A stretch of DNA of 64,000 nt from Ottelia alismoides (taxonomy: Eukaryota > Streptophyta > Magnoliopsida > Alismatales > Hydrocharitaceae): the NCBI GenBank assembly GCA_037367405.1, contig JAZKJV010009788.1:682001-746000 (forward strand), written 5' to 3'. A program made the translations under genes and the position numbers. Shown piece after piece: positions 23,791 to 37,718 of this stretch. Positions within the stretch are counted from its first letter, which is position 1. Each line of letters opens with the position of its first letter. The notes under the pieces are model-generated. The model was not told where the DNA came from, searched no databases, and saw only the letters and a program-made list of their open reading frames with translations.

Positions 23791-26700
23791 CGATGAATCT
23801 CCATTTCATCAGCTTTATTATATCATTTTGGCCTTAAAAACCCTAGCCAATGCATGTAAATAGCATCAATTTGTACAAATAACATTCCTTATTTATCGCA
23901 TTTATTGTGTAAATAATGTAGTTTTTAATGCCAAAATTATAGAATAAATAGAGGAAAAGAAAAAGAATAAAATATCGAAGATATTTTATGATCCTAAATA
24001 CCGAGACCAAGTCAAGAATTGAGTTGGTCGACAAGGAATAAAGTAGGAGGGATAAGGGTCAAAAATAGAATAAAAATCCTATTCTTTTATTCATTATTAT
24101 CCATTTTTACATTTATTTTATTATTATTTATTTATTCATCAAATAAAGAAATTTTGTATATGAAAATTGTAGATAATAATGTAAATAAAAATACAAAATT
24201 GAGTTTGTACAAAAATAATAAACAATGTACATTTTATACACAAAATAAAAGGCCAAAATCCCAACTTCACAAATCCCATATCTTTCAGAGAAAAACTCAA
24301 AATATATCAAAAATCGCTCTAATTATATATAACTTTTCATGAGCTATTTAATAGAGGTGGTTTAATATTTTTTGGAGTTACGGTGTGAAAGTTAGGTTTT
24401 GAACCCTCATTGTATATTATACCGATTAAAATATTCAATTTATTCATCCATTATTATTTTTACAAATTTATACTTTCATAATTTTGTAATTATTATTCAT
24501 AACATATGAACATATTAAAATAAAATAAAACCAAAAAGAAAATACAAAATGAAATAAGTCTATAAATATATAGGTAAAATACCTTTAGTTATACCTGTTT
24601 ATAATTAAAAGAGAATCATATTCTTTTATTATTTATTCATTATATTGTTATAATATTATAATTATTGTTTATATTATATTAAAAAAACAAAGATAAAATA
24701 AAACAAAAGAAAAGAAAATACATTAAAATAAAAAGAAGTATATATAAAACATAGATAAAACACTTAAAGTATACCTATAAATTACACATATCTATTATTT
24801 AAGTGTACAAATGACATCATAAAAATAAAAATATATTAATACACATAAAAATAAGTTATTAATATATAAAATAAAAGAATAAAATAATAAAAATAAAATA
24901 TATAAAATAAAAATAAAATAGCCAAAATATAGGCAAATATACCTATACATACACCAATAAAAATTAGGGATTTTTACCCAACAGACCCTATAAACTTCGC
25001 CAATCACCTCCACGACCTTTTGCATAACGTAATTACGCTATCGACCCTATTACCCCCAAGAACCCTCTTGGGCTTTAAACAGAGTAACCACAAGGTTCAT
25101 AGGGTAAGAGTTGGCAAGTTTACGGGGTCGAGGGGAGAATTATGTTGTTTCAAAGGTCGTGGAGGCAATTGATAAAGTTTATAGGGTCTACCGGGTAAAA
25201 ATCCCTAAAAATTAACTACTAATAAATAAAGTCAAAAAATAAATAAAAACATAATAAAATATTAAATAAAATAATAAACATTTTTTATTTTACACACAAA
25301 AATTAATAAAATCAAATAATATTTTTAAATAATTATTCTTTAACAAAACTCGTTGTTTTGTCTTTATTCGATCTGCGTGGACCAATCCCATCACATGGAT
25401 TGTTGACCGATGATCAATTGTCCCATCTAAGCATCTGACCGCTGATGCCTGTCTTCTCCCCGATATTCCGCCATTTTTCCCGCATGATAGATATTTCAAT
25501 CGTGATCGCTTCCTTCATGAAAAATGATCATTGATCATTGTACATATACACCATCTCATTTGATCCCTTGTACATACGACCTATTCGTTCCATTCGGCCG
25601 GTCACATAAGGGTGCCATCATGTACATAAATAAAACATCCTCCACCTTTGATTTTTTGGTCATCCTCCAAGTCTTAAAACCATCCACCTTCGGTCCAACA
25701 TGCATCCCCGTGACATGGGGAGGTCTCCTGATTGGATCGGCTCGCAGAGGCGGAGATGCACCTAGACCGCCGTCGCTGGCGACCTCTGCTCCTTGGCCAT
25801 CCGACCAGGTAAGAGCTGCACATTTTACATTCTTTAGCTTAGAATTAGGTTTAGGTTTTAATTCGTGCTTTCTATTTAGTATTTTAGTGAGTTAATTAGT
25901 CTAGATTAGTCCAGGAAACCCTCGCCAGAGATCTTGAGCTCCGGTGAATGTTTCACCATCCTACGCCGTGTTCCGATCATCCTACCACCCTCACCTACCT
26001 TCCCCTTCGTTTCTACTCCACCCCCTGCTTTTCATTCCACCCGGATCTCTAATGGATACGGATATCAGGGTCACCAACTCCCACACGTCGCCGGTGACCT
26101 CCGCATGACCCACTCCGTGATGTTCCACCTCCCAAACACGCCTGGCACCTTCGGTCTTTCGTATTTGTGCTAACCTCGCAGGTGCTTGCACGTGAGAGCC
26201 TCAAGCGAGGCATTTTTTGCCAAAGACTAGGTACCTGGAGGTGCCTTTCCTCCCCGAGCTCATCGGCGATCACCAGCCCTCCAGGACCCCTTTTGAGGAT
26301 ACCAGCAGACGCGAGGGGCGGTCGGGGAATACTTTGCGTGCCAAGGAAGGTCTCCTGGTGGACGGAGCAGGTCAGCATCGCCGGAAGAAGCTCGACTGAC
26401 GCCATGTTCTTCCCTGTTCTTGCAGGGGGGTCGTGGCCGTCAGATCGAGCTGATCCCCCAGGATCTATATCCGTCGTCCGATGCTTCCCATCAGAACCGT
26501 CGATCGCCCGCCGATGATTTAATCTGGAGCATCGAAGACGAAGCGACATCATGTGTTCGGATGGCGCCACGTGTCAAGTTAAAGCAGCTCAGCCGTCTGA
26601 TTCCATGCCTTGTATGGGGTAAATTACATAACTTCGCCCTGCCTTTTTCTAATTACTATTTAGTCCTGTAAATAGATGTCAAGTTTAAAATAATTGGAAA

Positions 26701-27965
26701 TTTTGTATAAAAGCCCCTGTATTTATTATATTTGCATTTGGGTCATTTCTACGTCACCTCACGTGCTGTCCCGCGTGAGGTGGTGAAATTGCATTGAAGC
26801 CTCTGGCATTTTTATATATTGTAAAATAGTTCAAAAGTATTAAATAAATGTTGTTTTATGTTGGCAAATTTGCATCTGAGCCTCTGGAGTTTATTTTTAT
26901 TGCAAAAATGCCCTTGTTAGGATATATATTTTTATGATTTTCATCTATTTATTAAATATAGCTAATATACTCCGAAAAAACACAAAAATAAGATTAAGTG
27001 CCTCATGACATGTACTTTCACCTCACGTGTTCATTTTGCATTTTTGGGTTATTTTAATTATTTATTAAAAATAAAATAAAGCCCATCTATTCCCTGTTTA
27101 ATTTAGAAAATACCAAAAAAATATAAAAATGTGTCTAAAAATTCCAATATATATAGTATACTTTATCTCATTTTAATTACAGACCAAAAATCACTAAAAA
27201 TAAAAAAAATCTTAAAAATAAAAACCCCCCAAAATCTTTTATAAAAATTTAAAAAATCCTTTAAAACCCCAAAAATAGGTTTTCTATTTTGTAATTTTCT
27301 TTATATAAATATTTATAAACTAAAATTGATTTCGATAATTTTGGAACTTATTTACTATTTTTAATATTCAAATAATTTTGGAATATTAATTAATCCCTTA
27401 TTGGGGGTATTTTAGACTTTAAAAATACATAAAAATTAGCAAAAATCCCAGAAAAAAAAATATAAAAATATAAAAAGCACAAAAATATTGTATTTACTGT
27501 ATTTTGGATGTTTTTACATATATATATAGTATCTATATATACACCTTATATTGTATATATACATATATGTATATATCTTATAGATTTAATTGAAAAAGAA
27601 ATATAAAAATTGGAAAGTATAAAAAGAAAATACAAAAAATATAAAACAAAAATAAAATAAAAAATTATAAAAATTAAAAACCCACAAAAACAATAAAAAT
27701 GGACTAGAGATACAAGACAAATTTTTGAGCATCTTTTTGTCTCCTTCTACCGTTTGCTCCGTGTGTTCGACCTCTACACGTACTTACACCTATACACATT
27801 TTCTGTAGAGTTATACTAAATTTTAACTCCATATTTTTGATATTAATTGCGTAAGTAATTATTGTGGATTATCTGTTGATTGATTGGGGTTTAGTTTGAG
27901 GTCACTTCGATGACTGTCGATCCGCCTTGTGGGTTGACACAACTTCAGCAAAATCTCATTCATCA
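23791..27965 (+). mobile_element. Solo OTA-type LTR in duplication copy 1
   Basis: 4175 bp flanked by the 5 bp target duplication GTATG (23786-23790 and 27966-27970). It begins CGATGAATCT and ends CATTCATCA. The layout matches the Athila-like LTRs: U3 phrase AAAAACCCTAGCCAATGCATG near the start, a GC-rich block (25700-26600), AT-rich part, and U5 box near 27750-27785. The uninterrupted target is present in copy 2 at 34435-34439. It has no internal region, so it is a solo LTR. Open frames at 25524-26671 are in the GC-rich part and have no recognised domain. Confidence 0.93.
24968..25205. mobile_element. Foldback MITE-like element inside the solo LTR
   Basis: 238 bp with long inverted arms. 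Both ends read GGGATTTTTACCC (right end reversed), and the match goes on through AGACCCTATAAACTT and CCTCCACGACCTTT. It is flanked by TA on each side, which could be a 2 bp target duplication of the mariner/Stowaway kind. No coding capacity. Half of a related element lies at 62616-62800. Confidence 0.8.
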
Positions 27966-28876
27966 GTATGCTAACTTTTCTAAGCATGACACATACATCC
28001 AACTGTCGATAAAGTGACAATTCAATCTTACTTTTATTTATTTATTTAATATTTACTTGAGAATAATCACACTAATCTTACAATTTCAATTGTTAGTTAG
28101 AGTTCACAACAGTGTAAAATGTGATTACGAATGTATGATCATGTATTATTTTTCACAAACAAGTATAAGTCAATCATGTCTCCCACATACTTCATCGAGG
28201 GACTCCGAATACAAATAGGTTGCTAGGTGTAACATGCCACTCAACTTGTCTATTGGAGTTGGGACCTTTACCTTTAGGGTATCTGCCCGAGGGCCTAGAA
28301 TGCACACACATTCCCTTGCGACAACTAGCTCTATCTACCAAAACATATAGAGATCTTATAAATGTAACGATGATCACCCCAATAAGTGACATTTTAGGAA
28401 ATTGAAATGCTGATGTTACATTTGTACTTTAGGGTAATTGATTTTATGATAATAATTTACTAACTCAACATATTTATTTAGCAGTGATGAAATACATATT
28501 CATCTAAATTATTTATTTATATTTAGTAATGATGAATCACAGATTCACCTACATTATTTATCTATATTATCTCTCGAGATGAAGAAAATCATTAAAATTC
28601 ACTAACAATTATCATTAATTATTAATTACTATATCGTATATAATTAACTCACATTATCGTGTATTAATATCCCTATTATTGTGCCTTTATTTTATGTGTT
28701 TATTACTTATTAAAAACAAATAAAATTATTATAATAGTATACATAATTAAATTAACATAATTTATAAAATAAAAATCCAAAAAATAATAAAATAAATTAA
28801 AATAAGTAATTTAATACTTTAAATTACTTTCAAAAATGTTAATTTTATGTGGTTGGCTTATTTTCTCTTTGAGTTT

Positions 28877-28919
28877 ACATGAATGTTGTAGATTTCGACG
28901 AGATCTACAACATTCATGT
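28877..28919. other. 17 bp-arm hairpin in segment Y
   Basis: Arms 28877-28893 and 28903-28919 (core CATGAATGTTGTAGAT) around a 9-base loop. In copy 2 (about 35340-35383) the arms carry mismatches. The arm resembles the ATGAAAGTTGTAGAT motif seen in the OTA-type LTRs. Confidence 0.85.
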
Positions 28920-31900
28920 TCATCACTTTCTCTAATTCGACCTCCTTCTATTTTATTTTTATTTATTTTCCTTTTATTCATTTCTCTTAAATCGGTTTGG
29001 GCCACGTGACGCCACCCGCTTCAACCAAGTGGCTTGCATCTATTGATTTGCCCATCTCACTTCTGGACTGTCTGATCTCCCTGATCAGGCACATCTTGGC
29101 CATCCACTTGCGCCCAAAGGGTGGCCATCTAATCTCCAGATCAGGTGGTCACTGTTCATCTTCCCCAATACAACACTTCACCCAACTCCTCAGCCAACTG
29201 CTCAACCTCACAACTTCTTCCCATTTTTCCATCTTGCTCAACTGATCTCGCGATCAAAGGACACCCACATTTAAATCACCTAACTTCCCTAACCCACACC
29301 TATCCTTCAACATCCATCTCCCTCCTTTCTTCGCCAACTTATGGGTGATTGAAATCGCCTGCTCAATAACCCACACCCCATGTCTTCTCCTTCAAATACT
29401 CCATCCTCAGTCGTTGTCATGGGTGGTCCTCCATTTTTCAAGTAAACCTTCCAACCTACTCCATCCTACTGTGACATAGGCAAGGAGCGAGAGAGCGCAA
29501 AGATGAAGACTTACTTCAGTGAGATCCATGGCTGAGAAGCCATGTTCCAGTGAAATCCTTGCTGCATGAGCTTCCATTAGTGCCTCCAGTGATTAAGCTA
29601 CAATCAACGAAGCAGAAGCTTCACATTTAGGCTAGGATTCATCTTTGATTCTCTCATCTTCATCATGTATATTTCAAGTAAGATTTGTAACTTGGTTTTA
29701 TAATCTCTTTGCTACTTTACTTTGACTCATTCAAGCACAGATCAACTTATCTGGAACCATCTCAATCACCACCATAAACTACACCTTCACGAGTATAATC
29801 AAGTGAAACCTCACCGATTCTCCGTGATTGTTTTCATCCTCATTCCCTTCTTCTTCTTCATGTACTGAAGATGAAGTCATTAGGGTTCGATCTTCCATCT
29901 CCAGGAAACCCCCATTTCATCTTCTCTTCATCCCAATATATTCGTATTTGGTTGGGTTGTGTTTCTAACTCCTGCAGGTGCTCTGGAAGTTCATTAATTA
30001 GAGAAAGTTCAGGCATCTGATCTTGACTATCTTCTATGACGATACTCTATTGAGCAGAGGTTACAGACCTTCCTCGCATGCCTCCTAATTTCAAGCATCT
30101 TCGCGAGACTCTCACAAAGGTCCCGCAACCTTCAGACATAGCAAAAGGTGGCAGAGGAGGAGATTTGGCTTCATCAAAGCCCCGGCTTCACCACTGCTTG
30201 TGGAGGAGGAACACGGAGTTCTTCGATCAACCGTAACCATTCGATTACCCCAGATTGGGTGTGATCCTACGATCGGCATTACACCACGTCTCCTCCAAGC
30301 CAAAGACCAAAGCATCGATCCATACCTAAGGTTCGGGTGACCTAAACCAGTTCTGGATCACGAGGCAACGACACTTGGCACGAGCCTGCATCACTCGAAG
30401 CTAACCCGGTCACGTGCCCCACACACATGACATTGGGAAATTCGCATCATTTCCCCTTAGATTTATGTAAATTACAGATAATCCATGTGTGTGGATAATT
30501 TATATTTTGACCCAAGCTACTTTTTTATTATAATTTTGTCCCTTTTAGACTTTTTTGTAATTAAATAATTTATATTTTTATTACATATATGTCCCTCGTT
30601 TCTTTAATAAATTGTGAACCTTAAATCCAATTGCAATGAAATTGGTGCCATTTGAAAGCTCTCTTTATGCTCTTTATTTTTGTGTTCTTGTTTCTGTTTT
30701 GATTTATCATTCGCACCTAATTATTTAGGGAGCATGCTGAGTCTATTTAGCTTTATATTAATCTAAAAAAATTAATTGAATTGTGGTTGAATTACATTCT
30801 TTAATACACGGACTGTTTATTATTGTATTATTTGATTTCACAAGGTATTAAATTGCTTAACCAGGAGCATATTCGTGTGTTGTGCATTTATTCTTTGTCT
30901 TGCATTGTATCATTATTTTTCATGTAATATAAGTTGCTTGTATTGATTTTTAAAAAAAATGCATGCATTACATTTGTTCCATCTTGTTTGACCTAGATAT
31001 CTTCTATACCACATAAATAAATATTTGACTCCTTAATTAAATAAATAATTGCTCGTATCCTTGTATTTGACCTTGAACTTACCTAAGTATAAATTTAAGC
31101 CAAGTCCTCCTTATAGAGACCTTTGACTTGGTTCCGTTGATTGCTTCTTGGCTCATGCTACAATGAGCACATTTTATCTTAGTCCATTAGCGAAATATCA
31201 AGTGGTCGTCGTATATGCAATGTGCCTTAAAAAATAAACATTAACCATCACATTAATTGTGCCTCAATAAACCATTTACTAGTACAACAAACTTTTACAT
31301 GGAAACCCACCTGGGTAAAAACCATGACTTGAGTCTTCATGACTCATGATTTTCCGATTAGCCAAGATAATCAACTGCCTCACTGAATCTCAAGATATTT
31401 ACATGGATTTCTCAACCATTTACAAAGCTTTCGCTTCACAATCGTGAGTCAAACACCAAGATTAACACTATTATATCAAACATTGTATCCCAAGCAGAAG
31501 AACGAGCGAACTTTTGACTTTCTCATGCTTCCTTGGATATCTCACGTCTAAAAGCTTCTCTACACACTTAGGATTAGACACCTAAGATCTTGTAGAAAGA
31601 GGTTAACTGGAAACAAGAGATAAAGCAATAATAATATCCAGTTAAACAATTATCTCCGTAGATATCGGGAACAATTGTCCAATTAATAATAGAGGGCATC
31701 TTAAGATAAATTCCATCACTATAATTGTACATATAATTCACATAGAATAGTACAAGTAAATATGGCATAAATATCATACGAGGATAAGAAATATCAAACA
31801 AGATAGTAAAATATCACCATGTCGGGAAGATGCTACCAAAAATACTTCGACTTCTATTAGAATAACTTGTAGAGTGGCTAGCGAATCAAACACTGTTGAA

Positions 31901-32593
31901 CTGAACAACTTGCTTCACAGTTTTTCAACCAAGAATATTCTTCTCGAAATATCGAACGAATTGAAGAACAGTATAAAGAATATCGAGGAAATCACTCAGA
32001 GATAGCTTCTTGCTTTCCTAGAGGAAGTAAAAGTGATTACTCAAATGGTGTGTGTTCCAACAATGGGTATGTGGTCTTATATATGAGCTCAAGAAAAGTG
32101 GTCGTTGGAAATAAGAATGATATGAAATCAAAGATGATTTCCTGATATGATCGACCAAGTAACTGACCGATCTATGCTTGATCATTTGATGATTGTATGA
32201 AGGGTATTCAAATAATTATTGATAACTTCAAGATACATGACCGACAAGTGATAATAGATATATGAAAGAATATGATCGACAAGGTATGATAGATCATTAT
32301 AAAAAATATGGTCGATAAGTTCATCAAAACTTGATATTATAGAAAAGGAAACGTTTGGTTTAAGCTTTTTGTAGCTACAACTTTTGAAAACCTAATACGG
32401 ATAAACTAATACAAGTCTTTTGAATAAGCAACAACAAAGCTGAACATCCGCTTCTACATTAGAGAGATGACTTAACATGGTTGTATCGAACTGAGATTCG
32501 CACTAGAAATCCTACAGTCACAAGGAATATATGAGAGATTATGATATAATTGTGACGCCTCGCCTCATGGGGAGAGCGTCGGACCTAACTTCC

Positions 32594-33799
32594 TAGGATC
32601 CAGATACTCAGAAATAACCACCTTCATACATCATGATTAACATTCGAAATGCAAAGCAAAAAAAATAAAGGATAAAATGCTCCAATGATATTTATATTCA
32701 AGATTTCCTAAAATTTTACAAATTTGCAATAGAGTCTATAATATATTAATACACGACTAACAACTTAAACTACATAAGCTACAACTAGTACAACTCTAAG
32801 AGTGAAAATGTACCCCAAAGTCTGGTACAATCTGCGGAAACTCAAATCACTATTGTTGCTCAAAACTTACAAACTTGGATGGTCTAAAGAAGTATGTATG
32901 AGCAAAAAGCTCAGTACAACTAAAATAGGCTAACATCACTATACTAACAGAAGCAAGGTGTAAAAAATCGGACCAAATCGACCGGTCGGATCGGTCTGAT
33001 CGGGAACCGACCCTGAACCAGTTGGTTCAGCCAGTTCTTTCATTTTAAAAAAAAGGGTTCGATTACATGCCCGAATTGGTTCGACCGGACTGGTTCAGCT
33101 TAGGTCATCATAGTTTGATGATTTAATACCCATACAAAAGTAAGAAAAATATTACATTTGTTGTACTTGCACCCCTTCTCTTCTCGAGTCATGACCCCTA
33201 AATACTAAATCCCTAGCCCCCCTTTCCCCATGCCGAACTCTCAAATACATCGTCGATCATCTTTGATCGACTCCGTCCTCATCACCAACAACTCGATTAT
33301 CACCATCTCGTTCATCGCTATCATCTCGTCCTCCCATGCATATTCTATGGGTGCAGAAAATATGTCAATAAATCCTTCAAATTACATAAGAGAGACCATT
33401 CAGATACAATAACATATATGTGTGTATGTATGGCACATGTATTTTATCTTTTTTATTAATGATATTATGAAATCATGCATTTGTTGGATTATTTCATTAT
33501 TCTTATCTATGTTAATTTGCAAGATGATATTTAAATTAAAAGTATTAGGTGATATGGTATTTTTCATTTGTGTGTTGAATGAAAAATAAAGTCTTATAAT
33601 GAAAGATTATTTAATAGATATAATATCATGTTTTTCTGGTTCATAAATCGGTTCAACCGATCGAAGCAGTAAATTAAGTGTGATCTGAATTTTTCAGGTC
33701 GATAAGAATGATGATGTCATGTTGATGTCATCAACAGTCCGATCTGTTTGAACTGATAGTCCGACATGGTCAGACCGAACTGAAGATAAACCTCAACAT
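32594..33799. repeat. Segment present only in duplication copy 2
   Basis: About 1.2 kb that copy 1 lacks. In copy 2 it is bordered by CCTAACTTCC (left) and CCTCAACATCC (right), while copy 1 shows one fused CCTAACATCC at 23143-23152. This is the pattern of a deletion in copy 1 between short direct repeats. The segment has no coding frame of note. Confidence 0.75.
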
Positions 33800-34434
33800 C
33801 CAGTCCGATTTTTAAAATCTTGAACAGAAGTGAAAAAGATTAAAGAGAGGTATGTTCATGTTCCATTATTATTCTTCTAGTTGTTGTTCATTTTCCCAAT
33901 TATCTGCAAGATGGTTATTATAAGTTGCATAAAATATGCTACTTGTACTCTACATGTACGGGTATTATCTTCCATAAATGAGTTCATCAATTTTTAAATT
34001 TACATGCATGGATCGTTGGAGTTAATCTTATAATATTTACATATATATACTATTCAGGATATGATTTCATTATTTAGTTGATGAGTTCAAACATTAACAA
34101 CATATCTTAACGGTCACATCATGTGCACTGGATCAACCAACTCAAGCAAGCAACCCCAACTCCGACTTCAACCCATTTCCCCAGCTTTACCCATCGCGAG
34201 GGGAATAACCAGGAATGAGTGCACCACAGTCAAACAGGATCGCACCGGATACACCATTATAACAAAGTACAAATCTTCAACGAGTGTCGTACTAGGGACA
34301 CAAACACATCGACTGTACCAGTATCACTACGCTCAATCGACAGAGTCATAGAACACACCGACGAACCCACAGAACTAGAACTGACACTCTATCGAGGACT
34401 CATCGGGACCACGAGAGATACGCTCCACTCTCGG

Positions 34435-34439
34435 GTATG
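34435..34439. other. Empty target site for the solo LTR at 23791
   Basis: CTCTCGGGTATGCTAACTTT here is uninterrupted. In copy 1 the same sequence is split by the LTR and GTATG is doubled. This gives direct proof of the insertion and its target size. Confidence 0.95.
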
Positions 34440-37400
34440 CTAACTTTTCTAAGCATGACACATACATCCAAATGTCAATAAAGTGATAATTCAATCTTAC
34501 TTTATTTATTAACTTAATATTTACTTAAGAATAATATCACACTAATCTTGCAATTTCTATTGTTAGTTAGAGCTCACAACAATGTAAAATGTGATTATGA
34601 ATGTATGATCATGGATTATTTTTCACAAACAAGTATAAGTCAATCATGTCACCCGCCTACTTCGTCGAGGGACTCCGAATACTAATAGGTTGCTAGGTGT
34701 AACATGCCACTCCACTCGTCCTTTGGAGTTGGGACCTCTACCTTTAGGGTATCTGCCTGAGGGCCTAGAGTGCACACACAATCCCTTGCGACAACTATCT
34801 CTATCTATCCAAACATAGAGAGATCTTATCAATGTAACGATGATCACCCCAATGAGTGTCATGTTAGGAAATTGATTTTTGACGTTACATTCGTACTTTA
34901 GGGACATTGATTTTATGATAATAGTTTATTAATTCAACATATTTATTTAGTGCTGATGAATCACGATTCATCTAAATTATTTATCTATATTTAGTGGTGA
35001 TGAATCACATATCATTATTTTTCGATATTGTCTCTCTAGCTTAAGAAAATCATTAAAATTCACTAATAATTAACATTAATCATTAATTACTATGTTGTAT
35101 ATAATTAACTCAAATTCTTTTGTATTATTATCCCTATTATTGTGCCTTTATTTTATGTGTTTATTACTTATTAAAAAACAAATAAAATTAGTATAATATT
35201 GTACATAATTAAATTAACATAATTTATAAAATAAAATTCTAAAAAACAAGAAAAGAAATTAAAATAAGTAATTTAATACTTTAAATTACTTGCAAAAATA
35301 TTAACTTTGTATAGTTTGCATATTTTCTCTTTGAGTTCTACATGAAAGTTGTAAATCTCAACGAAATCTACAATTTCATGTTCATTACTTTCTCTAAAAA
35401 AACCTCCTTCTATTTCATTTTTATTTATTTTCCTTTTATTCATTTCTCTTAAATCTGATTGGGCCACGTGATGCCACCCGCTTCACCCAAGTGGCTTGCA
35501 TCTACTGATTCGCCCATCTCACTTCTGGACTATCTGATCTCCCTGATCAGGCAAATCCTGGCCATCCACTTGTGCCCAAAGGGTGTCCATCTAGTCTCCA
35601 AATCAGACGGTCACTGTTCATCATCCCCAATGCAACCCTTCACCCAACTCCTCCGCCAACTACTCAACCTCGCAACTTCTCCCCATTTTGCCATCTTCCT
35701 CAGCTGATCTCTCGATCAAAGGACACCCACATTTAAATCACCTAACTTCCCTAACCCACACCTATCATTCAACCACCATCTCCGTCCTTTCTCTGCCAAC
35801 TTATGGGTGATTGAAACCGCCTGCTCAACAACCCACAACCCATGTCTTCTCCTTCAAATACTCCATCCCCAGCCGTTGTCGTGGGTGGTCCACCATTTTT
35901 CAAGTAAACCTTCCAACCTTCTCCATCATACTGTGACAGAGGCAAGGAGCGAGAGAGAGAGAGAGTGAAGATGAAGACTTACTTCGGCGAGATCCATGAC
36001 TGAGAAGTCGTGTTGCAGCGAAATCATTGCTGCTTGAGCTTCCATAGTGCCTCCAATGGTTAAGCTACAATCAACGAAGAAAAAGCTTCACATTTAGGCT
36101 AGGATTCATATTTGATTCTCTCATATTCATCATGTATATTTTAGGTTAGATTTGTAACTTAGTTTCATCATCTCTTTGCTATTTTACTTTGACTCATTCA
36201 ATCACAGATCGACTTATTGAACCATCTCAACCACCACCATACATACTCCTTCACGCGTATCATCAAGTGAAACCTCACCGCTTCTCCGTGATTGTTTCCA
36301 TCCTCATTCCCTTATTCTTCCTGCATTGGAGAAGAAGTCATTAGGGTTTGTCTTCCATCTCCAGAAAACCCCCATTTCATCCTATCTTCATCCTAATAGA
36401 TTCGTATTTGGTTGGGTTGTGTTTCCAACTCCTGCAGGTGCTCTGGAAATTCATTGAAAGGAGAAAGTCCAAGCATCCTATCTTAACTATCTTCTTTGAT
36501 GACACTCTACAGACCTTCCTCACATGCCTCATGATTTCAAAAGGTCCCGCAACCTTCAGACAAAGTAAACGGTGGTGGAGGGGGAGATTTAGCTTCATCG
36601 GAGCCCCAGCTTCACCACCGCCTGTGGAGGAGGAACACGGAGTTCTTCAATCAGCAGTAACCGTTCGATTACCCCAGATTGGGTGTGATCCTACGATCGA
36701 CATTACGCCATGTCTCCTCCAGTCGAAGACCGAAGCATAGATCCATACCTAAGAATATGGGGACTTGAACCAATTTTGGAGCATGAGACAATGACACTTG
36801 GCACGAGCCTGCACCGATTAAAGCTAACCTGGTCACATGTCCCCTGCACATGACATTGGGAAATTTGCATCATTGCCCCTTAGATTTCTGTAAATTATAG
36901 ATAATCCATGTGCGTGGATAATTTATATTTAGACCCAAGCTACTTTTTTAATTATAATTTAGTCCTTTTGGACTTGTTTGTAATTAAATAAATTATGTTT
37001 TTATTACATGTATGTCTCTGCCTTGTTTATTTAACAAATTGCGAACCTTAAATCCAATTGCAATGAAATTGGTGGCATTTGAAAGCTCTCTTCGTGCTCT
37101 TTATTTTAGTGTAATTGTTTCTGTTTTGATTTATCATTCGTACCTAATTATTCAGGGAGCCTACTGAGTCTATTTATTCTTATATTAATCTAAAAAAATA
37201 ATTTAATTGTGGTTGAATTGCATTCTTTCATACGCCGTTTGTTCATTAATGTATTAATTGATTTCACAAGGTATTAACTTGCTTGACCATGAGCATATTC
37301 GTGTGTTGTGCATTTGTTCCTTGTCTTGCATTGCATCATTATTTTTCATGTAATATAAGTTGCATGAACTGATTTTAAAAAAATGCATGCATTATGTTTG

Positions 37401-37718
37401 TTGCATCTGGTTTGACCTAGATATCTTCTATATCACATAAATAAATATTCGATTCCTTAATTAATTAAATAACTGCTTGTATCCTTGTCTTCGACCCTGA
37501 ACTTACCCAAGTATAAATTTAGGCCAAGTCCTCCTTATAGAGACCTTTGACATGGTACTTTTGATTGCTTCTTGGCTCATGCTACAACAAGCACATTTTA
37601 TCTTAGTCGATTAGCGAAATATCAAGTGGTCGTCGTATATGCATTGTGCCTTAAAAATAAACATTAACCATCACATTAATTCTATCTCAATAAACAATTT
37701 ACTTGTACATCAAATTTA

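Larger units (their letters stand above)
21860..31292. repeat. Tandem duplication, copy 1 (with nested solo LTR)
   Basis: Copy 1 runs from TTTTACATGGAAACCC (about 21860) to about 31292, where the same start motif opens copy 2. Order: a 1.25 kb segment X (to 23108), then an LTR-like segment Y from TGTGACACCTCGCC (23109) to about 31266. Y holds a solo LTR (23791-27965), and lacks about 1.2 kb present in copy 2. Y has GC-richer blocks at 29000-30430 and no coding region that I can support. Y looks like a Ty3/gypsy LTR by its start, but its family is not certain. Confidence 0.85.
31293..37713. repeat. Tandem duplication, copy 2
   Basis: The same order as copy 1: X (31293-32550), then Y from TGTGACGCCTCGCC (32551) to about 37700. 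About 6.4 kb, matching copy 1 once its solo LTR is removed and its deletion is allowed for. Point differences are scattered through the whole length, so the duplication is not very recent. If X is internal sequence of an LTR element and Y its LTR, the block could be a tandem element array made by unequal LTR crossing over; no PBS or pol is seen in X. Confidence 0.85.

Noticed and set aside
25524..26671. Several GC-rich frames as a host gene
   Set aside because: Entirely inside the solo LTR at 23791-27965, with no domain.
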